NCBI GenBank assembly: GCA_040772905.1
Contig: JAXGXJ010000009.1
Span: 1-64,000, forward strand
Source: JAXGXJ01 sp040772905
Lineage (GTDB): Bacteria > Actinomycetota > Thermoleophilia > RBG-16-64-13
DNA length: 64,000 bases
Direction: 5' to 3'
Notes under the pieces: model-generated
The model's input: the letters and a program-made list of their open reading frames with translations, nothing else
What the model was told of the DNA's origin: nothing
The model's database searches: none
Position numbers and translations under genes: made by a program
Shown here: piece after piece, positions 43,139-50,327 of the stretch
How positions within the stretch are numbered: position 1 is the first letter of the stretch
How the letters are laid out: each line of letters begins with the position of its first letter

Positions 43139-44257
43139 TTGGCGCTTGATGCGACCGATATCGTCCATCTAGAGCGCGCCGTCGAGTTGGCGGAGCGAGG
43201 GCGGGGGTGCACGCACCCCAACCCGGTGGTGGGCGCGGTCTTGGTGCGACACGGGCGGGTGCTGGCCGAGGGCCATCACGCCGGGCCCGGGTTGGACCAC
43301 GCCGAGGTCGCGGCGCTCAAGCAAGTGCCCGACGCGCACGGCGCCACCGTATATGTGACCCTTGAACCCTGCTGCAACTATGGGCGCACCCCTCCGTGTA
43401 CCGACGCGCTCATCAGAGCGGGCGTGGCTCGCGTTGTGGTGGGCGCTGTGGATCCCTCTCCGGCCGTTGACGGTCAAGGCATCGCCCAGCTCCGGCAGGC
43501 GGGCATCGTCGTCGACGTGGCAGAGGGCGACATCGCTCTGCGCTGTAAACGCCAGAACAACGGCTTCCGCAAGGCGGCGGCCACCGGGCTGCCCTTCGTC
43601 CTCTACAAGTACGCCATGACCCTGGATGGGCGCGTGGCCTGCGATTCCGGCGACGCACGCTGGGTGTCGGGGCCGGAGAGCAGGGCGGTGGTGCATGCCC
43701 TGCGGGCGCGCAGCGACGCGGTCATGGTCGGTGCCGGCACCCTGCGCGCCGACGACCCCCTGCTGACTGCGCGGGACGTGGGGTGCAGACGGCAGCCCTT
43801 GCGCGTGGTCGTCGACCCCGGGCTATCGATCGCGGCCGACTCTGCGCTCGTGCGCAGCGTCGGCGAGGGCCCGGTCTTGGTTCTGTGTGGCACCGGTACG
43901 GCGCCGGGGCGCCGGCGGGAGGTAGAGTCGTGGGGGGTGCAGGTGGCGGCCGTGGAGATGGAGGCGCCCGGCCGGCTCGCTCCGCGCGCGATGGCCTCGC
44001 TCTTGGGGGCGCGCGAGGTGCAGGAGTTGCTGCTGGAGGGCGGCCCTGCCCTGGCTGGTAGCTGGTGGAGCGTGGGCCTCATCGACCAAGTGAAAGCGTT
44101 CGTGGCCCCGCGCGTCAGTTCGGGTGTCGGTCTGCGCTCGCCTCTGGTGGGGGAAGGGGCCTGCGAGATGGCCGCTTCCGCAGTGCTGCGCGAGGTGAGT
44201 ATCGAGCGTCTGGGTGACGACGTGTGCATCTCCGGGTACGTGGCGGAGCCCCTCTGA
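43139..44257 (+). CDS. ribD: Bifunctional riboflavin deaminase/reductase RibD
   Basis: Second and third steps of riboflavin synthesis. The N-terminal cytidine-deaminase-like domain has HPNPVVGAVL, the zinc motif HAEV and PCCNYGRTPPC. The reductase domain starts near LPFVLYKYAMTLDGRVA and includes GAGTLRADDPLL. TTG at 43139 is 7 bases from AAGGGG; TTG at 43136 is also possible; no ATG/GTG fits. 372 residues. The stop shares a base with the ribE ATG. Confidence 0.94.
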   Translation: MALDATDIVHLERAVELAERGRGCTHPNPVVGAVLVRHGRVLAEGHHAGPGLDHAEVAALKQVPDAHGATVYVTLEPCCNYGRTPPCTDALIRAGVARVVVGAVDPSPAVDGQGIAQLRQAGIVVDVAEGDIALRCKRQNNGFRKAAATGLPFVLYKYAMTLDGRVACDSGDARWVSGPESRAVVHALRARSDAVMVGAGTLRADDPLLTARDVGCRRQPLRVVVDPGLSIAADSALVRSVGEGPVLVLCGTGTAPGRRREVESWGVQVAAVEMEAPGRLAPRAMASLLGAREVQELLLEGGPALAGSWWSVGLIDQVKAFVAPRVSSGVGLRSPLVGEGACEMAASAVLREVSIERLGDDVCISGYVAEPL

Positions 44258-44937
44258 TGTTCACCGGGTTGGTGGAGGAGGTGGGCACGGTCACACGGCT
44301 CGAACGGCGTGGCGAGAGCGCGCACCTGGCCGTACGGGCCCGCACGGTGCTGGAAGGGACCGCGGTGGGGGATTCCGTCGCCGTCAACGGCGCCTGTCTT
44401 ACCGTGGTGTCGCTCAGCGGCGACGGATTCGTGGTGGACGCCATGCCCGAGACGCTCGGCCACACCACGTTGGGCAAGGCCTCTGCGGGCACACGGGTCA
44501 ACTTGGAGCGGTCGCTCGCGTTGGGCGGGCGGTTGGGCGGACATCTGGTGCTGGGGCATGTGGACGCCGTGGCAGCCGTGGTTTCGGTGAAGCCGGAGGG
44601 CATCGCCTGGCGCATAGCGATGACCCTCCCGGAGGAGATCAGGGCGTGTGTGGCCCCCAAGGGCTCCATCGCCGTGGACGGCATCTCGCTCACGGTGATA
44701 GACGTGGATGACACATCGTTCTCGGTGGGCATCATCCCCCACACCCTCAAGGAGACCACCCTCGGCTCGGTGAGGCCGGGGATGGAGGTGAACCTGGAGG
44801 CCGACGTCCTGGCGCGCTATGTGGTGCGTACGGTCCAGAGCCTCAGGGACGGTGGGGGAGCCGGGGCCGCCGGCGCGCCGGCGGCCCCGGCCGGCGGATT
44901 GACAGAAGACTTCCTGCGCGAGCAGGGTTTTATCTAG
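44257..44937 (+). CDS. ribE: Riboflavin synthase alpha subunit
   Basis: Dismutates two lumazine molecules to riboflavin. Two lumazine-binding repeats: MFTGLVEEVGTVTRLERRGE with VNGACLTVV, and LGHVDAVAAVVSVKPEG with VDGISLTVIDV. Length 226 with an Ala/Gly/Pro linker near the C-terminus (GGAGAAGAPAAPAGG). Start ATG overlaps the ribD stop. Confidence 0.95.
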   Translation: MFTGLVEEVGTVTRLERRGESAHLAVRARTVLEGTAVGDSVAVNGACLTVVSLSGDGFVVDAMPETLGHTTLGKASAGTRVNLERSLALGGRLGGHLVLGHVDAVAAVVSVKPEGIAWRIAMTLPEEIRACVAPKGSIAVDGISLTVIDVDDTSFSVGIIPHTLKETTLGSVRPGMEVNLEADVLARYVVRTVQSLRDGGGAGAAGAPAAPAGGLTEDFLREQGFI

Positions 44938-44947
44938 GAGGTAGGAG

Positions 44948-46219
44948 ATGACCAGAGAAGAGTCGGGAGCATTCGCCACTATCGAGGAAGCCCTCGAAGA
45001 GATCAAGAGCGGTCGTATGGTGGTGGTAGTGGACGATGAGGATCGCGAGAACGAAGGCGATCTCACCATGGCGGCACAGTTCGTCACCCCGGAGGCGGTG
45101 AACTTCATGGCACTTCACGGCCGGGGGCTCATCTGTCTCTCCATCACGCCGGAGCGGGCCGAGGCGCTCCGACTGCCGCCCATGACTCGGATGAACCAGT
45201 CGCGCTTCGGCACCGCTTTCACTGTGTCCATCGAGGCGAGAGAGGGTGTGACCACCGGCATCTCGGCCGCCGACCGGGCTCGCACCATCCAGGTGGCCAT
45301 CGACCCCGAGAGCCGTCCCGAGGATCTGGTGCAGCCGGGGCACGTGTTCCCGCTGGTGGCGCGGCCGGGTGGTGTGCTCGCCCGCACCGGCCAGACCGAG
45401 GCCGGCGTCGACCTGGCTCGGCTGGCGGGTCTGTCCCCCGCGGCTGTCATCTGCGAGGTCATGAACGACGACGGCACCATGGCCCGAGTCCCCGATCTCA
45501 TCCCCTACTGCAGGCGGCACGGCCTCAAGATGGTCACGGTGGCCGCACTCATCCAGTACCGGCGCCGCACCGAGCGGCTGGTGAAGCAGGTTGCCGCCGT
45601 TCGTATGCCCACGAGGGTGGGGGAGTTCGTGGCCTACGGCTACGAGAGCATGCTCGACGGGGAGCAGCATGTGGCGTTGGTCAAGGGCGACGTGGCCGGC
45701 AAGGAGAACGTACTGGTGCGGGTGCACTCGGAGTGCCTCACCGGGGACGTGTTCCACTCGCTGCGCTGCGACTGCGGGGAGCAGTTGCACGCCGCCATGG
45801 AGGCCATCGAGCGGGAAGGTCAAGGCGTGTTGCTGTACATGGCCCAGGAGGGGCGCGGTATTGGGCTGCTCAACAAGTTGCGGGCCTACGAACTGCAGGA
45901 GCAGGGTCGGGACACGGTGGAAGCCAACGTGGAACTGGGTTTCGCCCCCGACCTGCGCGATTACGGCATCGGCGCCCAGATCCTGGTGGACCTGGGTCTC
46001 ACCTCCATCCGGCTCATGACCAACAACCCCCGCAAGCTGGTGGGATTGGAGGGCTATGGGCTCACCATCACCGAGCGGGTGCCCTTGGAGGTGCCGCCCA
46101 CCGATGAGAACGCCCGCTATCTGGCGGCCAAGAAGCAGAAGATGGGGCACATGCTCCATCATCAAGGGCTCCAGTTCGACGACGAGCAGATCCAGAGAAA
46201 GGACCAGGGCGATGAGTGA
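44948..46219 (+). CDS. ribBA: DHBP synthase / GTP cyclohydrolase II (RibBA)
   Basis: Makes both precursors of the riboflavin pathway. The N-terminal DHBP synthase domain (residues 10-205) has VVVVDDEDRENEGDL and GVTTGISAADRA. The C-terminal GTP cyclohydrolase II domain has the zinc cysteines C...LRCDCGEQL and QEGRGIGLLNKL. Length 423. The ribH ATG lies 8 bases inside its end. Confidence 0.96.
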   Translation: MTREESGAFATIEEALEEIKSGRMVVVVDDEDRENEGDLTMAAQFVTPEAVNFMALHGRGLICLSITPERAEALRLPPMTRMNQSRFGTAFTVSIEAREGVTTGISAADRARTIQVAIDPESRPEDLVQPGHVFPLVARPGGVLARTGQTEAGVDLARLAGLSPAAVICEVMNDDGTMARVPDLIPYCRRHGLKMVTVAALIQYRRRTERLVKQVAAVRMPTRVGEFVAYGYESMLDGEQHVALVKGDVAGKENVLVRVHSECLTGDVFHSLRCDCGEQLHAAMEAIEREGQGVLLYMAQEGRGIGLLNKLRAYELQEQGRDTVEANVELGFAPDLRDYGIGAQILVDLGLTSIRLMTNNPRKLVGLEGYGLTITERVPLEVPPTDENARYLAAKKQKMGHMLHHQGLQFDDEQIQRKDQGDE

Positions 46220-46706
46220 GACGGGCAGGGTGTTCGAGGGCTACCTCAACGGCGAAGGGCTGCGCATCGGCATCGTGATCAGCCGCTTCAACGAGTTCAT
46301 CACCGGGAAGCTGCTCTCTGGCGCTATGGACAACCTCACGCGCCATGGCGTCGCGGCCAAGGACGTGAGCGTCGCCTGGGTGCCGGGCGCTATGGAGATC
46401 CCCCTCGCGGCGCAGCACATGGCCCGATCGGGCGAATACGACGCCATCATCTGCCTGGGGGCCGTTATCCGGGGCGGGACACCCCATTTCGACTACGTGG
46501 CCGGCGAGGTGGCCAAAGGGGTGGCCATGGTGCAACTCGAGACCGGTCTGCCCGTGGCCTTCGGCGTGTTGACCACCGACACCATCGAGCAGGCTGTGGA
46601 GCGTGCGGGCACCAAGGCCGGGAACAAGGGCTGGGACGCCGCCCTCTCGGCTGTGGAGATGGCGAACCTGCTGCGCAGCATGGGAGCGGGCTCCGCTAAG
46701 AAGTAA
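46212..46706 (+). CDS. ribH: Lumazine synthase
   Basis: Condenses the RibBA and RibD products to dimethylribityllumazine. Motifs IVISRFNEFITGKLLSGA, WVPGAMEIPL and GAVIRGGTPHFDYV (catalytic His) are intact. Length 164. Last gene of the rib operon. Its TAA stop is part of the A-run of the facing rpmB terminator. Confidence 0.96.
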   Translation: MSETGRVFEGYLNGEGLRIGIVISRFNEFITGKLLSGAMDNLTRHGVAAKDVSVAWVPGAMEIPLAAQHMARSGEYDAIICLGAVIRGGTPHFDYVAGEVAKGVAMVQLETGLPVAFGVLTTDTIEQAVERAGTKAGNKGWDAALSAVEMANLLRSMGAGSAKK

Positions 46707-46725
46707 AAAGGCCGCCTCGGGCGGC
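46705..46725 (-). terminator. Terminator of rpmB, overlapping ribH stop
   Basis: On the - strand, GCCGCC and GGCGGC form a 6-bp stem with a triloop followed by TTTTT. The T-run is the complement of the A's in and after the ribH stop codon. Confidence 0.65.
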
Positions 46726-46745
46726 GTGGGAAGAAGGGGCCTCGA

Positions 46746-46817
46746 GCCTCAGTGAGGCCTCTCCCGAGGCGAGGGCCGCCTCGGGTCGGGGTCCCTGGAG
46801 CCGTACGCCCAGGGACC
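46746..46817. repeat. Three further hairpins between ribH and rpmB
   Basis: GCCTC/GAGGC (46746-46758), CCCGAGGCG/CGCCTCGGG (46763-46785) and GGTCCCTGG/CCAGGGACC (46790-46817) are consecutive perfect stems. None has a T-run. They fill the space between two convergent genes and probably block read-through both ways. Confidence 0.6.
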
Positions 46818-46826
46818 GGTACACCG

Positions 46827-47018
46827 TCAGGCGACTTTTTTCACCTTGTTGGCCTTGAGACACTTGGCGCACACGAAGGCGCGGGTGGGCTTGCCGTCGA
46901 GCTCGATGCGGATCTTCTGGACGTTGGGATCCCACCGGCGCGGGGTGGCTCGCATGGAATGGCTTCTGTTGTTGCCGAAGCTAGGCTTCTTGCCGCAGAT
47001 CACGCACACCTTGGACAT
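46827..47018 (-). CDS. rpmB: 50S ribosomal protein L28
   Basis: 63-residue L28 of the zinc-binding (C+) type: CVIC at C5/C8 and CAKC at C50/C53. The N-terminus MSKVCVICGKKPSFGNNRSH is canonical, so the ATG at 47018 is chosen; an in-frame ATG at 47030 adds four residues. Monocistronic and convergent with the rib operon. Confidence 0.95.
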   Translation of the reverse strand: MSKVCVICGKKPSFGNNRSHSMRATPRRWDPNVQKIRIELDGKPTRAFVCAKCLKANKVKKVA

Positions 47019-47157
47019 CTGGACGCTCATCCTTCTTTGATTTGCCCGCACACGGAGTGGCATAGTATGCCGTAGCGGGGGATATTCTGACAAGGGCCAC
47101 CCAGGTGCGGACCGGGTTCGACGGGTCGAGGGTGCCTGTCCGGCGTCTGGGGTAAGG

Positions 47158-47163
47158 TAGAAT
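47158..47163 (+). promoter_or_regulatory. -10 box of DUF1858-Asp23-fakA operon
   Basis: TAGAAT at 47158-47163 would start transcription near 47170, so any start codon for the first gene must lie after that. No clear -35. Confidence 0.4.
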
Positions 47164-47201
47164 ACCAGGCGACTGCGAGCGAGCCAGGAAAGGAGAAGGC
47201 C

Positions 47202-47411
47202 ATCTTCACCAAGGACATGACCATCATGGAGGCTCTCCAGGCCGACCCGCGCGCTCGCGACATCTTCGAGTCGCACGGCATCGATTGCGTGGGTTGCTCG
47301 GGCATCGTACTCGAGACTATCGAGCATGGCGCGCAGATCCAGGGCTACGACCTGGACGAAGTCCTCTCCGACCTCAACCGGCTCTCGGCCGGGGCGCTCG
47401 AGCAGGGATGA
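47202..47411 (+). CDS. DUF1858 disulfide/redox small protein, probable ATC start
   Basis: 69-residue helical protein ending in the DUF1858 signature SHGIDCVGCSG with a CxxC pair. The first ATG (47217) would remove the conserved TKDM before TIMEAL and lies 21 bases from the ribosome-binding site AAAGGAG (47189-47195). An ATC at 47202 is 6 bases from that site and restores IFTKDMTIMEAL, the normal N-terminus. Overlaps the Asp23 gene as ATGA. Family members are thought to act in redox or cluster chemistry; role here unknown. Confidence 0.75.
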   Translation: MFTKDMTIMEALQADPRARDIFESHGIDCVGCSGIVLETIEHGAQIQGYDLDEVLSDLNRLSAGALEQG

Positions 47412-47803
47412 GCCCACAGGGCGCGCAGCCTGGAGCGGACGACGGTCGCCGGGAGTCCGGCCGGCCGGTGGGCGGCAGCCTGACCATCACCGAGAGGGCC
47501 ATCACCGATATAGTCGGCTGGACGGTCCTCGAGTGCTATGGAGTGGTGGGCATGGCCTCGCCCAACCTGCGCCTGGGCGTGGCTTCGTTGCTCTCGCGCG
47601 ACCGGCTGCACCAAGGCATCAAGGTCGAGCAGACCGCCGATCATCTGCGCATCAAGCTGTACATCATCGTGGAATATGGTCTGAACGTGGCGGAGGTGGC
47701 GGGTAACGTCCGTTCGCAGGTCTCCTACAACGTCGAGCGCATGGTCGGACGTCCTGTCACGAGTCTCCAGATCTACGTGCAGGGAGTCCGGGTTGGTGAG
47801 TAG
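47408..47803 (+). CDS. Asp23/Gls24 family envelope stress protein
   Basis: 131 residues: a polar N-terminus of about 22 residues, then LTITERAITDIVGWTVLECY and a C-terminal VERMVGRPVTSLQIYVQGV, the Asp23 pattern. Family members attach to the membrane and respond to envelope stress or acid. Location directly before fakA/degV is widely conserved and links it to fatty-acid use. Confidence 0.85.
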   Translation: MSPQGAQPGADDGRRESGRPVGGSLTITERAITDIVGWTVLECYGVVGMASPNLRLGVASLLSRDRLHQGIKVEQTADHLRIKLYIIVEYGLNVAEVAGNVRSQVSYNVERMVGRPVTSLQIYVQGVRVGE

Positions 47804-49436
47804 CACAGACGTCCTGACCGTCTCGCAGGCCCGGGCGTCTGTGACCGCCGGCTTCGAAGCGCTGGAAGAGCGGAAGCAGGAGATCAACGACCTCAACGTA
47901 TACCCGGTGCCCGACGGGGATACCGGTACCAACCTCAGCCTTACCCTGCGAGGCGTGAGAGATACCCTCGGCAGACTGTCGCCCGCTCTCGAGCAGGGGG
48001 AACTCTGCAGTGCGATCGCCCAGGCGGCGCTCATGGGAGCGCGGGGCAACAGCGGGGTCATCCTGTCGCAGATCGTCAGGGGGGCAATGGAGGTCCTGGG
48101 CCACTCCGGGACTGTCACGTCGGCCGTCATCGCCCGCTCACTCCGCCATGCCACCGACACCGCCTACCGGGCCGTGCGCAAGCCGGTGGAGGGCACCATG
48201 CTCACGGTGCTTCGCGACATGGCCGAGGCGGCCGAGCGGATCGTGGGCGACCGGGGTGACGTGGAGAGCCGAGTGCTGCTGGAGGCCGTCATCGCCGAGG
48301 GATGGCGCAGCGTGGAGCGTACGCCCTCTCTCCTGCGGGTGCTCGCCGATGCCGGCGTGGTGGACGCAGGGGGCTTCGGTCTGGTGGTATTGCTGGAAGG
48401 CATCGCCAGGGGCGGTCGGGGGACGGTGGTCCCCATCGAGACCCACGTGGAGCGCGTCCCGTCGTTCGAGGGCGTGCTCATTCCCGAGGAGGAGGAAGAA
48501 GAGAGCGCGTACGGCTACTGCACCAGCTTCCTTCTCACCGGACAGGACTTGGACAAGGACAGCCTGGAAGACGAACTCAGCCGGTTGGGCGACAGCCTGC
48601 TGGTGGTGGGAGGGGCCGGACAGATCAAGATCCACGTCCACACCGACGACCCGGGCCGGGTGCTCGCGATCGGGACGTCGCTGGGCGTGCTCAGCGAGAT
48701 AGAGATCGACAACATGAGCGAGCAGGCGGCGGCGCGGGCCCGGCGCTTGGCTGAGAACGAGGCCCTCCCGGCGGACCCCGGGCTCACCCAGGTGGTGGCC
48801 GTGGTGGCGGGCGAGGGTAACAAGCGACTCTTCCGCAATCTGGGTGTGGACTTCATCGTGGACGGGGGCCAATCCATGAACCCCTCCACCGAAGACCTCA
48901 TGCGCGCCATCTCAAGAGCGAAAGCGCCTTCGGTCATCGTCCTGCCCAACAACGGCAACGTCATCATGACCGCCGATCAGACCACTCGACTGAGCGACAA
49001 GAACGTGCTGGTGGTGCCCAGCCGGTCGGTGCAGGCCGGTCTGACGGCGGCGGTGGTCTATGACAAGCGGAACGAGGGTGAACTCAACGCCCGCGAGATG
49101 CGCGCTGCTCTGGAGGGAGTGGTGACCGCCGACATCACGCAGGCGGTCAGGGATTCTCTGGTGGACGGGGTGCAGGTGAAGGCGCAGGACTTCATCGGTC
49201 TCATCGACGATAAGGTGGTCGTGGCGGCGCCCGATCTTGGTACAGCCCTGGACGAGGTGTTCGCCGTGTTGCTCGATGGAGGGCGTGAGATAGTCACCGC
49301 ACTGGTGGGGGAGTGTGAACAGGCCGATGAGGCGCGCTCGCTTCTGGAACGACTCCGTGCCGACCATCCCGAGGTGGAGATCGAAGTGCATGACGGAGGC
49401 CAGCCGTTCTATCCTGTGCTGCTCGCCGCCGAGTAG
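47796..49436 (+). CDS. fakA: Fatty acid kinase FakA (DAK2 domain)
   Basis: Phosphorylates fatty acids held by a DegV-type partner so that exogenous acids enter phospholipids. The N-terminal DAK2 (DhaL-like) domain has NVYPVPDGDTGTNLSLT and ALMGARGNSGVILSQIVRG. The middle domain and C-terminal DegV-like region follow (VVVAAPDLGTALDEV). Length 546. GTG at 47796 overlaps the Asp23 end; TTG at 47793 is possible. The degV gene is 33 bases downstream. Confidence 0.9.
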   Translation: MSSTDVLTVSQARASVTAGFEALEERKQEINDLNVYPVPDGDTGTNLSLTLRGVRDTLGRLSPALEQGELCSAIAQAALMGARGNSGVILSQIVRGAMEVLGHSGTVTSAVIARSLRHATDTAYRAVRKPVEGTMLTVLRDMAEAAERIVGDRGDVESRVLLEAVIAEGWRSVERTPSLLRVLADAGVVDAGGFGLVVLLEGIARGGRGTVVPIETHVERVPSFEGVLIPEEEEEESAYGYCTSFLLTGQDLDKDSLEDELSRLGDSLLVVGGAGQIKIHVHTDDPGRVLAIGTSLGVLSEIEIDNMSEQAAARARRLAENEALPADPGLTQVVAVVAGEGNKRLFRNLGVDFIVDGGQSMNPSTEDLMRAISRAKAPSVIVLPNNGNVIMTADQTTRLSDKNVLVVPSRSVQAGLTAAVVYDKRNEGELNAREMRAALEGVVTADITQAVRDSLVDGVQVKAQDFIGLIDDKVVVAAPDLGTALDEVFAVLLDGGREIVTALVGECEQADEARSLLERLRADHPEVEIEVHDGGQPFYPVLLAAE

Positions 49437-49469
49437 ATCCGCGTACGACGACGTGAGGGGAGAGCGACG

Positions 49470-50327
49470 ATGATCATCGATCGACAGACCACGGCGCTGG
49501 TAGTGGATTCCACCGCGGACCTTCCCGAACGGTTGGTGGACGATCCCAACATCAACATCATCCCGCTGACGGTGTACTTCGGAGAGGAACACTTCCTCGA
49601 CTGGATCGAATTGAAGCCGGAGGAGTTCTACGAACGCCTCAAGAACGCACCTGAGCTGCCGCGCACCTCACAGCCCTCGGCCGGGGCCTTCCTGGAGTTG
49701 TACACCAGACTGCGCGAGCACTACCAGCGGGTCTACTCGGTGCATCTCAGCAGCAAGTTCAGCGGCACGTGTGCCAGTGCTGAGGTGGCCCAGAGCCAGA
49801 TCGACGGCGTGAAGGTGGTTGATTCTGAGCTTGCCACTGGTGGCATCGCACTGCTGGTGGACCGCATGATCGAACGCTTGGAGCGGGGGACCCCCGAGGA
49901 GGAGTTCGACGCGTACATCGAGCGGTTTCAGAAGGAGAAGGTCTTCTACTTCCTCCCCACCACGTTGGATCAGTTGTACAAGGGTGGCCGCATAGGCCGG
50001 GCGTCGCACCTGGTGGGTACGCTTCTCAACATCAAGCCCGTGCTCATCATCGACGGGGGCGTTATCGACGTGTACAAGAAGGTACGCGGAGTCCGCCAGG
50101 CCCTGGAGGTCATGGTGGACGGCATGATCGAGCACACGCGCCCGGACCTCACCACATACGTGAGCCTGTCTCATGGATTGAACGAGCCTGTGGTGGAGCA
50201 GTTGCGCGAGATGGTGCGCGCGGTGCCCGACCGTACCATCGACATCAGGCTCACCAGCGTGGTGGGCGCCGTCATAGGCACGTACGTCGGCCCGCAGGCG
50301 GTGTCCCTCAGCTTCATCCAGGAATGA
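49470..50327 (+). CDS. DegV family fatty-acid-binding protein (FakB-like)
   Basis: Presents fatty acid to FakA. Two-domain EDD fold: VVDSTADLPERL near the N-terminus, the ligand-headgroup region LPRTSQPSAGAF, SSKFSGTCASAEVA and TLDQLYKGGRIG. Length 285. Overlaps recG as ATGA. Confidence 0.92.
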   Translation: MIIDRQTTALVVDSTADLPERLVDDPNINIIPLTVYFGEEHFLDWIELKPEEFYERLKNAPELPRTSQPSAGAFLELYTRLREHYQRVYSVHLSSKFSGTCASAEVAQSQIDGVKVVDSELATGGIALLVDRMIERLERGTPEEEFDAYIERFQKEKVFYFLPTTLDQLYKGGRIGRASHLVGTLLNIKPVLIIDGGVIDVYKKVRGVRQALEVMVDGMIEHTRPDLTTYVSLSHGLNEPVVEQLREMVRAVPDRTIDIRLTSVVGAVIGTYVGPQAVSLSFIQE

